A DNA stretch of 15,719 nt, taken from positions 1 to 15,719 of the forward strand of contig JAZLJL010000100.1 in the NCBI GenBank assembly GCA_045617845.1. Direction: 5' to 3'. A program made the translations under genes and the position numbers. This document shows positions 1-7,426 of this stretch, in pieces. Under the pieces are notes generated by a model. That model was not told the origin of the DNA. It ran no database searches and saw only the letters and a list, made by a program, of their open reading frames with translations. Within the stretch, counting starts at the first letter, position 1, and the number at the start of each line of letters is the position of its first letter. The DNA is from UBA1181 sp045617845. GTDB lineage: Bacteria; Bacteroidota; Bacteroidia; Bacteroidales; Paludibacteraceae.

Positions 1-597
1 AACCTTATCCGACCATCCTGGAGGATCCTTCTTCAATTCAGCCTTTTGTTCCGGAGTCAAACCTGTGGCATCCTTCGCTTGGACACGACCGTCTTTTTGA
101 CTCTTTTTTTTGCCACCGCCACCCGACGAACTCACCTTAATTTCCTTGAACGCCCCGATTTGGGCGTCGTTCATCGCCAAAGACTCGGAACACGGGTCCA
201 TATCGTTCATGGACTCCGTCGCCGCCGCCTTCATCTGCGGCATCGAAGGCATACCGATCTGTCCCTCGAAAGAGAACGAGATACACTGCGGGACACCCAA
301 TGCGCATGTGCCCTTGCTGTTAGGCAGCAACGGATTGGCCACATGGCTGATCTTGATGTTGGAATAACCGCCGCTCCACTGCGTCACGGCTGCGGCGCAT
401 GGCTTCGGCGCATTCGGGACCATGTTGCACATCGTGAACATCGGAGCGTCGAAACAAGGTCCCAGATTCATGGAATCCACCACCTTCTTTCCTCCGTTCA
501 TCTTACACTTCGTCGGTTTCAAGACCTTGATCCTCGCCGGTGTGGTACCGAACTGACAGGTGCAGAGCGCACCCTCCACTATAAACTTATCCGCCAT
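1..597 (-). CDS. PAAR-like (DUF4280) T6SS protein, C-terminus beyond window
   Basis: The reading frame runs from ATG at 597 through 199 codons to the window edge without a stop. Residues 1-115 look like a DUF4280/PAAR-like domain: an N-terminal GALCTCQFGT segment, regularly spaced cysteines (GPCFD, MCNM, PCAAAV, GTCALGVPQC) and a short glycine-rich turn. In this family the domain sharpens the VgrG spike and often carries a toxin behind it. After about residue 150 the sequence changes to a Ser/Gly/Lys linker (SSSGGGGKKK) and then a charged segment (LTPEQKAELKKDPPGWSDKV), so a further cargo domain probably follows outside the window. The gene starts 1 nt after the stop of the 242-aa gene, so it is the third gene of the vgrG operon. 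The fold assignment comes from the motif pattern; the cargo idea is inference. Confidence 0.8.
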   Translation of the reverse strand, partial: MADKFIVEGALCTCQFGTTPARIKVLKPTKCKMNGGKKVVDSMNLGPCFDAPMFTMCNMVPNAPKPCAAAVTQWSGGYSNIKISHVANPLLPNSKGTCALGVPQCISFSFEGQIGMPSMPQMKAAATESMNDMDPCSESLAMNDAQIGAFKEIKVSSSGGGGKKKSQKDGRVQAKDATGLTPEQKAELKKDPPGWSDKV

Positions 598-598
598 A

Positions 599-1327
599 TC
601 ACTCTTCCTCCATTTGTATCACAATTCCTTTTTGCGTCCTGTTGCCCTCCGAATCTATCACGGAGAACATACCTTTAAAACCATAGAAAAGGCCATCCTT
701 CTCATACAATTCGGCTTCGCCCTCCTCCCGTCCGCCATCAAATGACGGGAACATCGGAGCAACATGGTAGACCACATGGTCCGGCTCCACCTTCTCCTCC
801 TTCAGATGGAAGGAGGTACGAATCATCTTCCGCGGGAAATTCTCGATATGGAACCTAAAGAATGGACTTCTATGCAAAGCCGGCACTATGACCTGCAAGA
901 AAGTATCATACGACAACTTCTTCCGCAATGTGGGCTCATCCTCGAAGTTCATCATGGATATCTCCAGGTACTTCTTGAACTCGGTCGTCGGATACTGGGA
1001 AGCCAGCTCCTTGGACTTCGTCACACGGCGGTTCCTGACCTCCTCGAAGTTTTCTATCTCCAACACATTGCCGTCCGCATCCAACAGGAACGAGATGGGG
1101 AACAGGCAATTGCCCAATTGGATGATCAAGTCATCCACCGTCGAACGCCTCGGATTCTTCACCTCAGACACTCTATTGCGTATGACGAGACGACGGGTTT
1201 CCGGCGTCACTTCCTCAACATAGATGAAGTTCTTCCCTTTATAGCTGACATATGTGCAATCGGGGTAGACGAAGTTGGAAGTGAAGTCGCACTCGTATAC
1301 TTTTTTAGGCTGAATATTCGTTATCAT
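599..1327 (-). CDS. Unrecognised 242-aa protein between vgrG and the PAAR-like gene; candidate T6SS adaptor
   Basis: I do not recognise a named family. The protein is 242 aa, has no signal peptide or membrane segment, and is rich in charged and aromatic residues. The N-terminal half reads as beta strands (YVSYKGKNFIYVEEV, LVIRNRVSEV), with a charged helical middle (FEEVRNRRVTKSKELASQYP). Its start codon overlaps the vgrG stop by one base (TAATG), and its stop lies 1 nt before the PAAR-like start, so it is translationally coupled on both sides. In proteobacterial T6SS, genes at this exact place (DUF4123, DUF2169, DUF1795) are adaptors that load a PAAR effector onto its VgrG. An equivalent role here is inferred from position only. 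It could instead be a structural accessory protein. Confidence 0.8.
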   Translation of the reverse strand: MITNIQPKKVYECDFTSNFVYPDCTYVSYKGKNFIYVEEVTPETRRLVIRNRVSEVKNPRRSTVDDLIIQLGNCLFPISFLLDADGNVLEIENFEEVRNRRVTKSKELASQYPTTEFKKYLEISMMNFEDEPTLRKKLSYDTFLQVIVPALHRSPFFRFHIENFPRKMIRTSFHLKEEKVEPDHVVYHVAPMFPSFDGGREEGEAELYEKDGLFYGFKGMFSVIDSEGNRTQKGIVIQMEEE

Positions 1328-3192
1328 TATCCAATATTTACGCTGGAACCGCTCTTCAGATTCATATCCGATTGGGCACCCAATTCAACTTTTCCGTTAC
1401 CACTCACCTTATAATCACCGGAAACCTTCTCCTTCAAATCGCCGTCGATCTGTATGCTAGCCTCCTTGGCCACATCGATCTTCGCCTTCGCATCCGTCTT
1501 GAGGTTCAGATCCTTGGTGACATCCACCTTAGCCTGACCGCCGACACTCAACTGATAGTCGGAGCCGACGCTCATTTGAGTCTCCTTACCGGAAGATACG
1601 GTAAGCTTCTTATTCGCTGAGATATCGATTTCGTTGGCGCTGATGGAAATCTTCTCCGGAGCGGTGATGATGATGGATTTGCCCGCGGTATCCAACTTAA
1701 TCATGTTATTATTCTTATCCTCGATCGTGATGGACCAGTCGCCCTTGTCCACGAAAGTCAATTTATGTCCGCTCTTGGTAGTGATGGAATGCGTGATGTT
1801 ACCGTCGTCGCCACCCTTTCCCGTTTTTCCGGTGAATAAGCTACCCATCACATAAGGACGGTTCGGGTCACCGAACTCAAAGCCGACCATCACCTGGTCA
1901 CCCTCTTCCGGGACAAATACCATACCGCGGTTCGTCATGTTACTACCGCCCGCATCCGGGCTCTGCACACGTATCCAGTTCGTGGTCTTTCCCTTAGGCT
2001 TCTGCCAATCGAACTGTACCTGCACACGGCCTCTTCCTTCAGGATCCGCATTGCTCTTTACCGTAGCCACCTCAGGGAACGCCTTGACAAAGGTATAATC
2101 CATCGTGACAGGCTCCGTACCAATAGGCGAAGCAATGAAATGGTTGGAATAATTACCCATCTTGTCCACCCTATGCTCGATGCTCATGACGCGGAATACG
2201 CCTAACAAGCTCTCACCACTACCCGTCGGCACCTTGATACTCACCTTCCCGCCAATCTTCACCTTGCAGGTATGGGAAATACCCTCCACGTTCAACATGG
2301 AGCCGTCGGCGGTAGTCTGACGGGCGTCCAACAGCGCCTTCAACTGAGCGGATTGCACAATAGGATACTCACTATGGGTGAAGTCCTTATTCGCTTCGGC
2401 ATAGACTTTTGAATTATTTTTGGAAGCATTACCCGACAACTCTTTCAACTTCTTCGGGGAAGAGTCCTGAAACAACTCCGCACCATCCTTCTCCACATTG
2501 TCGTAACGGCTATAGTTACGCGGCGTCGCGGAAGCGGTGGTGCGCAAGCTCACCAATTCACAACCCAACAGCAATTGCGCCGTCTCCGAATCATCCGGTT
2601 TACCGAAAACAAGTTTCTTCCCGTCGAAGAAGAACAACTCCCCGAAGATGCCGGAAAGACGGTTAAAGAAATTCCATAAACTCTCGTCATAACGCATCAC
2701 ATATTGGAGCGGGCCCGTAAATTTCGGGTTACATTGCGACGAGGAGGCCGCATCCGAGATGGCGCCCTTATTCTCGGAGAAAATCTGCGACAACGTCGTG
2801 TTGACGTACGAATCCATTCCACGTACGTTATCCAACTTAATCACCGATCCATGTCCAATCAGATGTATCCTATTGGACTGTCTGCCACTATAAGCATACT
2901 CAGTGTCGCTATCCCAAGAATCGATCTGCACATCCGTCACAAGCCCCTGGAATTCATATGAAATGCCTTGCTTATTATGTTCGAAATATATAGTCACCTC
3001 AGAGCCGACCTGCTCCACCATCTTGCCCGGGTTCTGTTTCCACAATTCATCCATGGACATGAACTCCTGAACCACCTCAAACGAATGGGTGCCATTCATC
3101 TGCTGGTCCAAAGACAAAGATTCAAACTGGATAACACTCCCCGCAACCGTTACGCGAGGTTTCACAGGCTCTAAAAAATTCGTTCCTGCCAT
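1327..3192 (-). CDS. vgrG: Type VI secretion spike protein VgrG (TssI)
   Basis: This trimeric spike tops the Hcp tube and is fired with it into a target cell. The 621-aa product has the expected order. A gp27-like N-terminal half includes YVMRYDESLWNFFNRLSG near residue 170 and a following FFFDGKKLVFG strand. A gp5-type OB fold spans about residues 373-456 (DPEGRGRVQVQFDW, NWIRVQSPDAGG, EEGDQVMVGFEFGDPNRPYVMGS). A C-terminal beta-prism of short repeated strands spans about 475-621 (ISISANEIDISANKKLTV and similar), ending SSVNIG. There is no extra C-terminal effector domain, so cargo must ride through PAAR-like or partner proteins. It is the first gene of a three-gene operon with the 242-aa and PAAR-like genes, and has its own promoter about 40 nt upstream. 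Confidence 0.97.
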   Translation of the reverse strand: MAGTNFLEPVKPRVTVAGSVIQFESLSLDQQMNGTHSFEVVQEFMSMDELWKQNPGKMVEQVGSEVTIYFEHNKQGISYEFQGLVTDVQIDSWDSDTEYAYSGRQSNRIHLIGHGSVIKLDNVRGMDSYVNTTLSQIFSENKGAISDAASSSQCNPKFTGPLQYVMRYDESLWNFFNRLSGIFGELFFFDGKKLVFGKPDDSETAQLLLGCELVSLRTTASATPRNYSRYDNVEKDGAELFQDSSPKKLKELSGNASKNNSKVYAEANKDFTHSEYPIVQSAQLKALLDARQTTADGSMLNVEGISHTCKVKIGGKVSIKVPTGSGESLLGVFRVMSIEHRVDKMGNYSNHFIASPIGTEPVTMDYTFVKAFPEVATVKSNADPEGRGRVQVQFDWQKPKGKTTNWIRVQSPDAGGSNMTNRGMVFVPEEGDQVMVGFEFGDPNRPYVMGSLFTGKTGKGGDDGNITHSITTKSGHKLTFVDKGDWSITIEDKNNNMIKLDTAGKSIIITAPEKISISANEIDISANKKLTVSSGKETQMSVGSDYQLSVGGQAKVDVTKDLNLKTDAKAKIDVAKEASIQIDGDLKEKVSGDYKVSGNGKVELGAQSDMNLKSGSSVNIG

Positions 3193-3219
3193 ATAAACAT
3201 TTGTTTTTAAAACTATTTA

Positions 3220-3269
3220 TAATATATAACTTAAACGCAAATATATTCCTTTCTTTCGGGAATAGCAAG
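3220..3269 (-). promoter_or_regulatory. vgrG promoter with shared initiation box
   Basis: Read on the minus strand: CTTG at 3269-3266, 20 nt, then TATATTTG at 3245-3238, which matches the Bacteroidetes -7 consensus TAnnTTTG exactly. Seven nt later comes GTTATATATTA (3230-3220), also found after the promoters of both metalloprotease genes. The leader to the vgrG ATG is about 40 nt and AT-rich, with no strong Shine-Dalgarno, as is usual in the phylum. Confidence 0.7.
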
Positions 3270-3304
3270 AACGGAGAAAGAAAAAATCAATTCCACGTCA
3301 AAAT

Positions 3305-4054
3305 TCACTCAATAATCTCCATCACGTTCCATTCCACGCTATACTTATTGGTTTGTATGTCAATAACATAACTCACAGATAACGCCCCATTGGCATCTTC
3401 ACTTCCATACTCCAAATAATAACTTCCGTCCTCACTCCTCTTCCCATATTTTTTCAGGAAAGGTTTCGGAACCGCAAACACACCATCAAGGGTTATCACA
3501 TATTTTGTAGAATCAGCAGGAGACCGACTCCAAGACGTCTTCTTGAAGATTTCGAAAGTCAATTCACCGGTTTCGGGAGGGAAAGGTCGGTGTTCGAACG
3601 CCGTTTGTCCGGTAGATCGGTCAAACCAGCCCTCTTTTTCCAAAAACGGAATACAATCCAAACCATCCGGTCTCACTTTCTCCCATTCAGAGTCGAAATG
3701 TCTTTCCTTGACCAAGAAACCACCTTCATCATAAAACGCCACACTTTCCGCGCCAGCGAGATTATACACGGCTTTTCTCTCAAGGGATCCGTCCTTACGA
3801 TAAGTTCTTTGGATGAATTGGAAAGTACTGGGAACCGTATATTCATCCACCAATCCATTACTATGGTAAATATACGAGCCATTCTCCGCCACGAAGAATG
3901 AAGGCTTCCCCTTATAGCGGGGGTTCTCATAATAATTCAACTCCGTTGTCTTTTCTCTTGTCTCCATGCCATCAGTTTTAGGTTGTTTACTTTCCGACGC
4001 ATAAACGACTGGAAGGCAACAACATATTAGTAATATGGATAAAAAACATCTCAT
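3305..4054 (-). CDS. Exported partner of metalloprotease B; candidate immunity protein
   Basis: The 249-aa product begins with a hydrophobic export signal (residues 3-19). It can be read as signal peptidase I type (VVYA, cut after residue 19) or as an imperfect lipobox around Cys11-13. The mature part carries MORN_2/YwqK-like strands (YRKDGSLERKAVY, FYDEGGFLVKERHF), a type often found in antitoxin or immunity-like proteins. It is a paralogue of the 7425-6664 product, with two nearly invariant blocks: residues 36-66 (TTELNYYENPRYKGKP...) and 139-149 (EKEGWFDRSTG). It starts 3 nt after the metalloprotease B stop with GGGA as a ribosome site, so the two are co-expressed. An exported partner next to a signal-less protease by a T6SS spike suggests periplasmic immunity; this is inference. 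Confidence 0.85.
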   Translation of the reverse strand: MRCFLSILLICCCLPVVYASESKQPKTDGMETREKTTELNYYENPRYKGKPSFFVAENGSYIYHSNGLVDEYTVPSTFQFIQRTYRKDGSLERKAVYNLAGAESVAFYDEGGFLVKERHFDSEWEKVRPDGLDCIPFLEKEGWFDRSTGQTAFEHRPFPPETGELTFEIFKKTSWSRSPADSTKYVITLDGVFAVPKPFLKKYGKRSEDGSYYLEYGSEDANGALSVSYVIDIQTNKYSVEWNVMEIIE

Positions 4055-4057
4055 TCC

Positions 4058-6385
4058 CTACTCCATTAACGAATTAATCGACTTCATCTGCCAATAAAAG
4101 AAGGATTGCCGCTTGACGGGCGTTCCACTGCTTCCTCCATGATTGCTATAGTCCATAATATTGTCTGTCGTATGGTACTGATAAGTATATTTCGCAGTAG
4201 CAGTACATCCCGTAAAAGTATGAGGAAGACCTAAAGCATGTCCTAATTCATGGGCAGGCGTTTCCAAAGAACACTCCAAGAAACACATTGTTAATTGTTG
4301 ACCGCCAAGCGAACGTCCGTATAGAGTGCCCACTCCTCCCCTAGAGTTGGTCACTTTCGCCTTCATCGGCACAGCAAAAATAGAAAAATACTCATATCCC
4401 GGATAGGTAGAGAGACCCTTCAATTGCATCACAAGACCAGAAATCCCTTCATTCGTCATATCCAACCATTTTTCGGTGCTATTTGGCGAGTTAGGATAGC
4501 CTTGTTTACAATATCTCTTATATTCTTCGAACGGATCCCTATGATAATACTCCTTATACGCTTTCACCAAAGAATCTTGGGGATTATCCAACTCAATATC
4601 GATTTTTTCCACATGGACATTCACATATGCTTGGTTATAAAACAACTGTAAATTCTCATCCGTTAAATTTGTCATTCTAGCGCCATCCAAGACTGGTGCT
4701 TCCTCTTGAGTTTGAACGGCAGGCGTATTAGCCTCATTACTTCCCTGGGTAGTCTCCTGATTCCCATCTTCCGACTGGGGTACGCTGACCTGTGTCGCAG
4801 AGGAAAAAGCCACCTCTTTATGACGCAAATTAAACAAACGCACATATATATCACGCTGATGCATGACATCATTCGGGGAGATATGAATCGAGCCACATAA
4901 TAGCCGGCCCTCCTCCTTTCCCTTTTCCGGATAGGCATAGACATCCAAATTAACAGGTCTAGAAAACTCCTTATTACACGTAACCTTAATTGTCGTTTTC
5001 TTATTTGGGAAGGAAGAGATGCTTTTCTTATCCACGGAAAGAAACCCTCCTTTTTCGGCATTCGGATTACTGAATTCGAGTTTATACTCTTTCGGTTTAT
5101 CACCATTACAGGTCTCGTACAGATCCAAAACGGCGCTTTTGCCCTTCCGAATCGTCAATTGTGGGATTAAGTACAGACCGTGCATCACTTCCTCAGGACT
5201 GCTAAAATCCTCCGAAATCTTCAATTTGGGCATAAGTATTTTCCCGTATTCTCTTCTATGGCCCGCAATCATTGTAGGGTAAATGTCAAAACAGCCTCTA
5301 TAACCGCTGTTAAGGTCAGGATGGATGACATTGTGTTCATCATAATGATATTCCAAAGTATCAAGGAAAGAATTATCGTTGACGACAGAAGTTCCCTCCG
5401 TCCCCGTGTCTCCGACCCTATACCATGAAAATCCGAAAGAGCCGTCATACTTGGGTGTCAGTCTAAAATCCACACGGCTTAACGTGTCACTGCTTTTCTC
5501 CGACTCATCCGTTTCCCCCTCCGTCATTACATTGGTCGGCATATACGTCGACGACGATAAATTAATGGTACGTGTATCATACGACAACTCAGGAGTTATC
5601 TGCATGGATTCATCTGAATGGTGCATCACATAGGCTGAGCATTTGATTTTAGCGTCATCCTGGTCAAAAAAAGCGGGAGCGACCTCCTGATAAACACAAA
5701 CGTTATCTAAGACACGAAGATATGTTCTACCAGTGCCCACCAATAGGACAATATCATGTCCATACAATCCCTCCGTATGGACATGAACAAATAATGTTTC
5801 GTTCCTATATGCGGTAAGATTGGTCCGACGGGTTGACTCTTTCCCATATGAGATATTCGCATCAATACCCCAATAAAGAGACTTGATCGAGGGGTCACTT
5901 TCGCTCTTGACTTCCACATCCGCCGTAAAATGATTGTCACTCACATTCGCCGAATTAATTTGGGAAGGAGAAACGCCAGCCGACTCAACCAGACCCTCCT
6001 TCAATTCGGTAATATTAGGGAGGACGGCCGATGGATCGAGGTCATTACTCCCAGACCGTTCCAAATAAAAACACAAAAGGAACTTTCCCCCGGCGAAATG
6101 CGGTGGGAAAACCAATTTGAGCGACCTGAAATGTGACTCGGAAACAGGTGTGTTCTTCTTATGGGACGAGACATACATATCACCCCAGAAAGGGCTAACC
6201 GGAGTCATGGAAGATAAAAGTACTCCATCCAACAAATGATCCAAATTTAACTTCGGATCATGCAACCTGCAACGGAGCATCAACGAATTGTCCGCATCAG
6301 AGATGGAATCGAAATATAAAAAAATTTCACATTCCTTTCCCACAGTAACCTCTCTCGACCAAAAAGCATACCTGATATTTGCCAT
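4058..6385 (-). CDS. Metzincin-type zinc metalloprotease B; candidate T6SS effector
   Basis: The 775-aa product starts MANIRYAF and has no signal peptide, although it encodes a zinc protease. The C-terminus has the metzincin site HELGHALGLPH (712-722: three His ligands and catalytic Glu713), followed by HTF and a Met-turn NIMDYS with Met744. The HTF and MDYS context recalls MEROPS M43 but could be another metzincin family. A CFLEC pair just before the helix and a Cys after HTFTG are conserved in the paralogue and may form disulfides after delivery. Residues 1-550 are beta-strand rich with sections such as LFVHVHTEGLYG, and a Gln/Glu/Thr-rich linker (about 553-590) precedes the protease part. 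It has its own promoter, an export-signal partner downstream, and vgrG next. T6SS delivery is inferred from context; the protease motif is directly visible. Confidence 0.9.
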   Translation of the reverse strand: MANIRYAFWSREVTVGKECEIFLYFDSISDADNSLMLRCRLHDPKLNLDHLLDGVLLSSMTPVSPFWGDMYVSSHKKNTPVSESHFRSLKLVFPPHFAGGKFLLCFYLERSGSNDLDPSAVLPNITELKEGLVESAGVSPSQINSANVSDNHFTADVEVKSESDPSIKSLYWGIDANISYGKESTRRTNLTAYRNETLFVHVHTEGLYGHDIVLLVGTGRTYLRVLDNVCVYQEVAPAFFDQDDAKIKCSAYVMHHSDESMQITPELSYDTRTINLSSSTYMPTNVMTEGETDESEKSSDTLSRVDFRLTPKYDGSFGFSWYRVGDTGTEGTSVVNDNSFLDTLEYHYDEHNVIHPDLNSGYRGCFDIYPTMIAGHRREYGKILMPKLKISEDFSSPEEVMHGLYLIPQLTIRKGKSAVLDLYETCNGDKPKEYKLEFSNPNAEKGGFLSVDKKSISSFPNKKTTIKVTCNKEFSRPVNLDVYAYPEKGKEEGRLLCGSIHISPNDVMHQRDIYVRLFNLRHKEVAFSSATQVSVPQSEDGNQETTQGSNEANTPAVQTQEEAPVLDGARMTNLTDENLQLFYNQAYVNVHVEKIDIELDNPQDSLVKAYKEYYHRDPFEEYKRYCKQGYPNSPNSTEKWLDMTNEGISGLVMQLKGLSTYPGYEYFSIFAVPMKAKVTNSRGGVGTLYGRSLGGQQLTMCFLECSLETPAHELGHALGLPHTFTGCTATAKYTYQYHTTDNIMDYSNHGGSSGTPVKRQSFFYWQMKSINSLME

Positions 6386-6535
6386 AGATGTTCTATTTTA
6401 AAACCAGACATCGTTAAACACTTCACTACGCGCCACACTACACTCCATTTCCCATCCGATTATATACGGGACAGTGGATGAAAGTCCAACAGCTATTCCA
6501 ACAGAATGTTATTTAACTTTATCTTAATATATAAC
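6386..6535 (-). promoter_or_regulatory. Long 5' leader of metalloprotease B
   Basis: About 150 nt lie between the predicted transcript start and the ATG, with no coding potential. It resembles the leader of metalloprotease A in patches: the shared GTTATATATTA at its 5' end, a GTGTGG segment, and GAAGTGTTTAAC near the start codon (GAAGTGCTTTAC in A). There is no clear Shine-Dalgarno. Whether the leader folds or binds a regulator cannot be told by eye. Confidence 0.4.
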
Positions 6536-6573
6536 CTATCACAAATTTCTTTTTTTCACATGACAAAAACAAG
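6525..6573 (-). promoter_or_regulatory. Promoter of metalloprotease B cassette
   Basis: Minus strand: CTTG at 6573-6570, 20 nt, then GAAATTTG at 6549-6542. This keeps the TTTG core of the Bacteroidetes -7 box but lacks the usual leading T. Six nt later follows GTTATATATTA (6535-6525), shared with the vgrG and metalloprotease A promoters. It sits in the gap after the upstream cassette, so the B pair can be transcribed independently. Confidence 0.6.
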
Positions 6574-6663
6574 AGCACTCATAGTTATTATCCTCCCCAA
6601 CTTCCATTTTTTAGGAGAATTAACAAAAAGAGAGCACGCCTCCGCCATGACTGCAGAAAGAAG

Positions 6664-7425
6664 TCACATCATATAACCCTCAGATTTCCAACTCACTTCA
6701 TAAGCATTCTTCTCCAAATAAATTTCATAGGTCACGTCCAACATCTCTCCGCCAGGTCCATCACCGACGCCCTCCAGACACTTCGAGCCATCCGCCCGCG
6801 TCATACCATATTTTTCCAAAAATTGACGGGGAACTTCCGGAAGCGCATATATCCTCACATACATAACGGAAGAATCTTCCGGAGAACTGGAAAATTCGAG
6901 TTTCCGGAACACTTCATACGTGAGCTCTCCAGTATTAAGGGGGAATGGCTCCTCACGAAAAGCAGTCTTCCCCGTAGAACGGTCAAACCACCCTTCCTTC
7001 TCAAAGAAAGAGAGATAATCCAATCCGTCTAGTTTAACCGTTTGCAGCCTTGACTCGGACGTGTGCTCGCTAATCAAATTTCCCTCCACATCATATGACT
7101 TCTGAGCCACGCCCCATCCGAGTTCGCTTATGACTAGCTTCTCCAAGGAGCCGTCGCGATAATAATGCTTATAGCAAAGGCGAAAATCAGCAGGGAGTGT
7201 ATATTCATAAACATCAATGCCGCTATGATAGATATAGCACCCATCCTCGGCCACGAAAAAAGTCGGCTTTCCCTTATAGCGGGGATTCTCATAGTAATTC
7301 AGCTCTGTCGTCTTTTCTTTTGTCTCCATACGCTCTGATTGGGGCTGTTCTCCCTCCGGAACACGGTCCGTCGCTGAGGAACAGCAAGTTAATAACATCG
7401 ATAAAAAAACAATATTTCTCTTCAT
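6664..7425 (-). CDS. Exported (lipo)protein partner of metalloprotease A; candidate immunity protein
   Basis: The 253-aa product starts MKRNIVFLSMLLTCCSS, a short signal peptide with a lipobox-like LLTC (Cys14 or Cys15), so it is probably a lipoprotein facing the periplasm. The mature part contains MORN_2/YwqK-like strands (YYRDGSLEKLV, YDVEGNLISE). It shares with the 4054-3305 product a nearly identical block at residues 39-68 and the motif EKEGWFDRSTG at 142-152, while the rest has diverged strongly. Its ATG lies 1 nt after the metalloprotease A stop (TAAAATG), implying coupled translation. Paralogous exported partners with a conserved core and variable remainder fit two specificity variants of an immunity protein. 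A chaperone or a surface protein unrelated to immunity remains possible. Confidence 0.85.
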   Translation of the reverse strand: MKRNIVFLSMLLTCCSSATDRVPEGEQPQSERMETKEKTTELNYYENPRYKGKPTFFVAEDGCYIYHSGIDVYEYTLPADFRLCYKHYYRDGSLEKLVISELGWGVAQKSYDVEGNLISEHTSESRLQTVKLDGLDYLSFFEKEGWFDRSTGKTAFREEPFPLNTGELTYEVFRKLEFSSSPEDSSVMYVRIYALPEVPRQFLEKYGMTRADGSKCLEGVGDGPGGEMLDVTYEIYLEKNAYEVSWKSEGYMM

Positions 7426-7426
7426 T

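Noticed and set aside
46..678. Long plus-strand frame rich in Arg, His and Leu opposite the PAAR-like gene
   Set aside because: It is antisense to a well-supported coding frame and has the composition of a shadow frame.
6536..6663. Small gene or terminator hairpin between cassette A and the B promoter
   Set aside because: No convincing reading frame was found, and only a weak 5-bp stem (TGACT/AGTCA) without a T tract.
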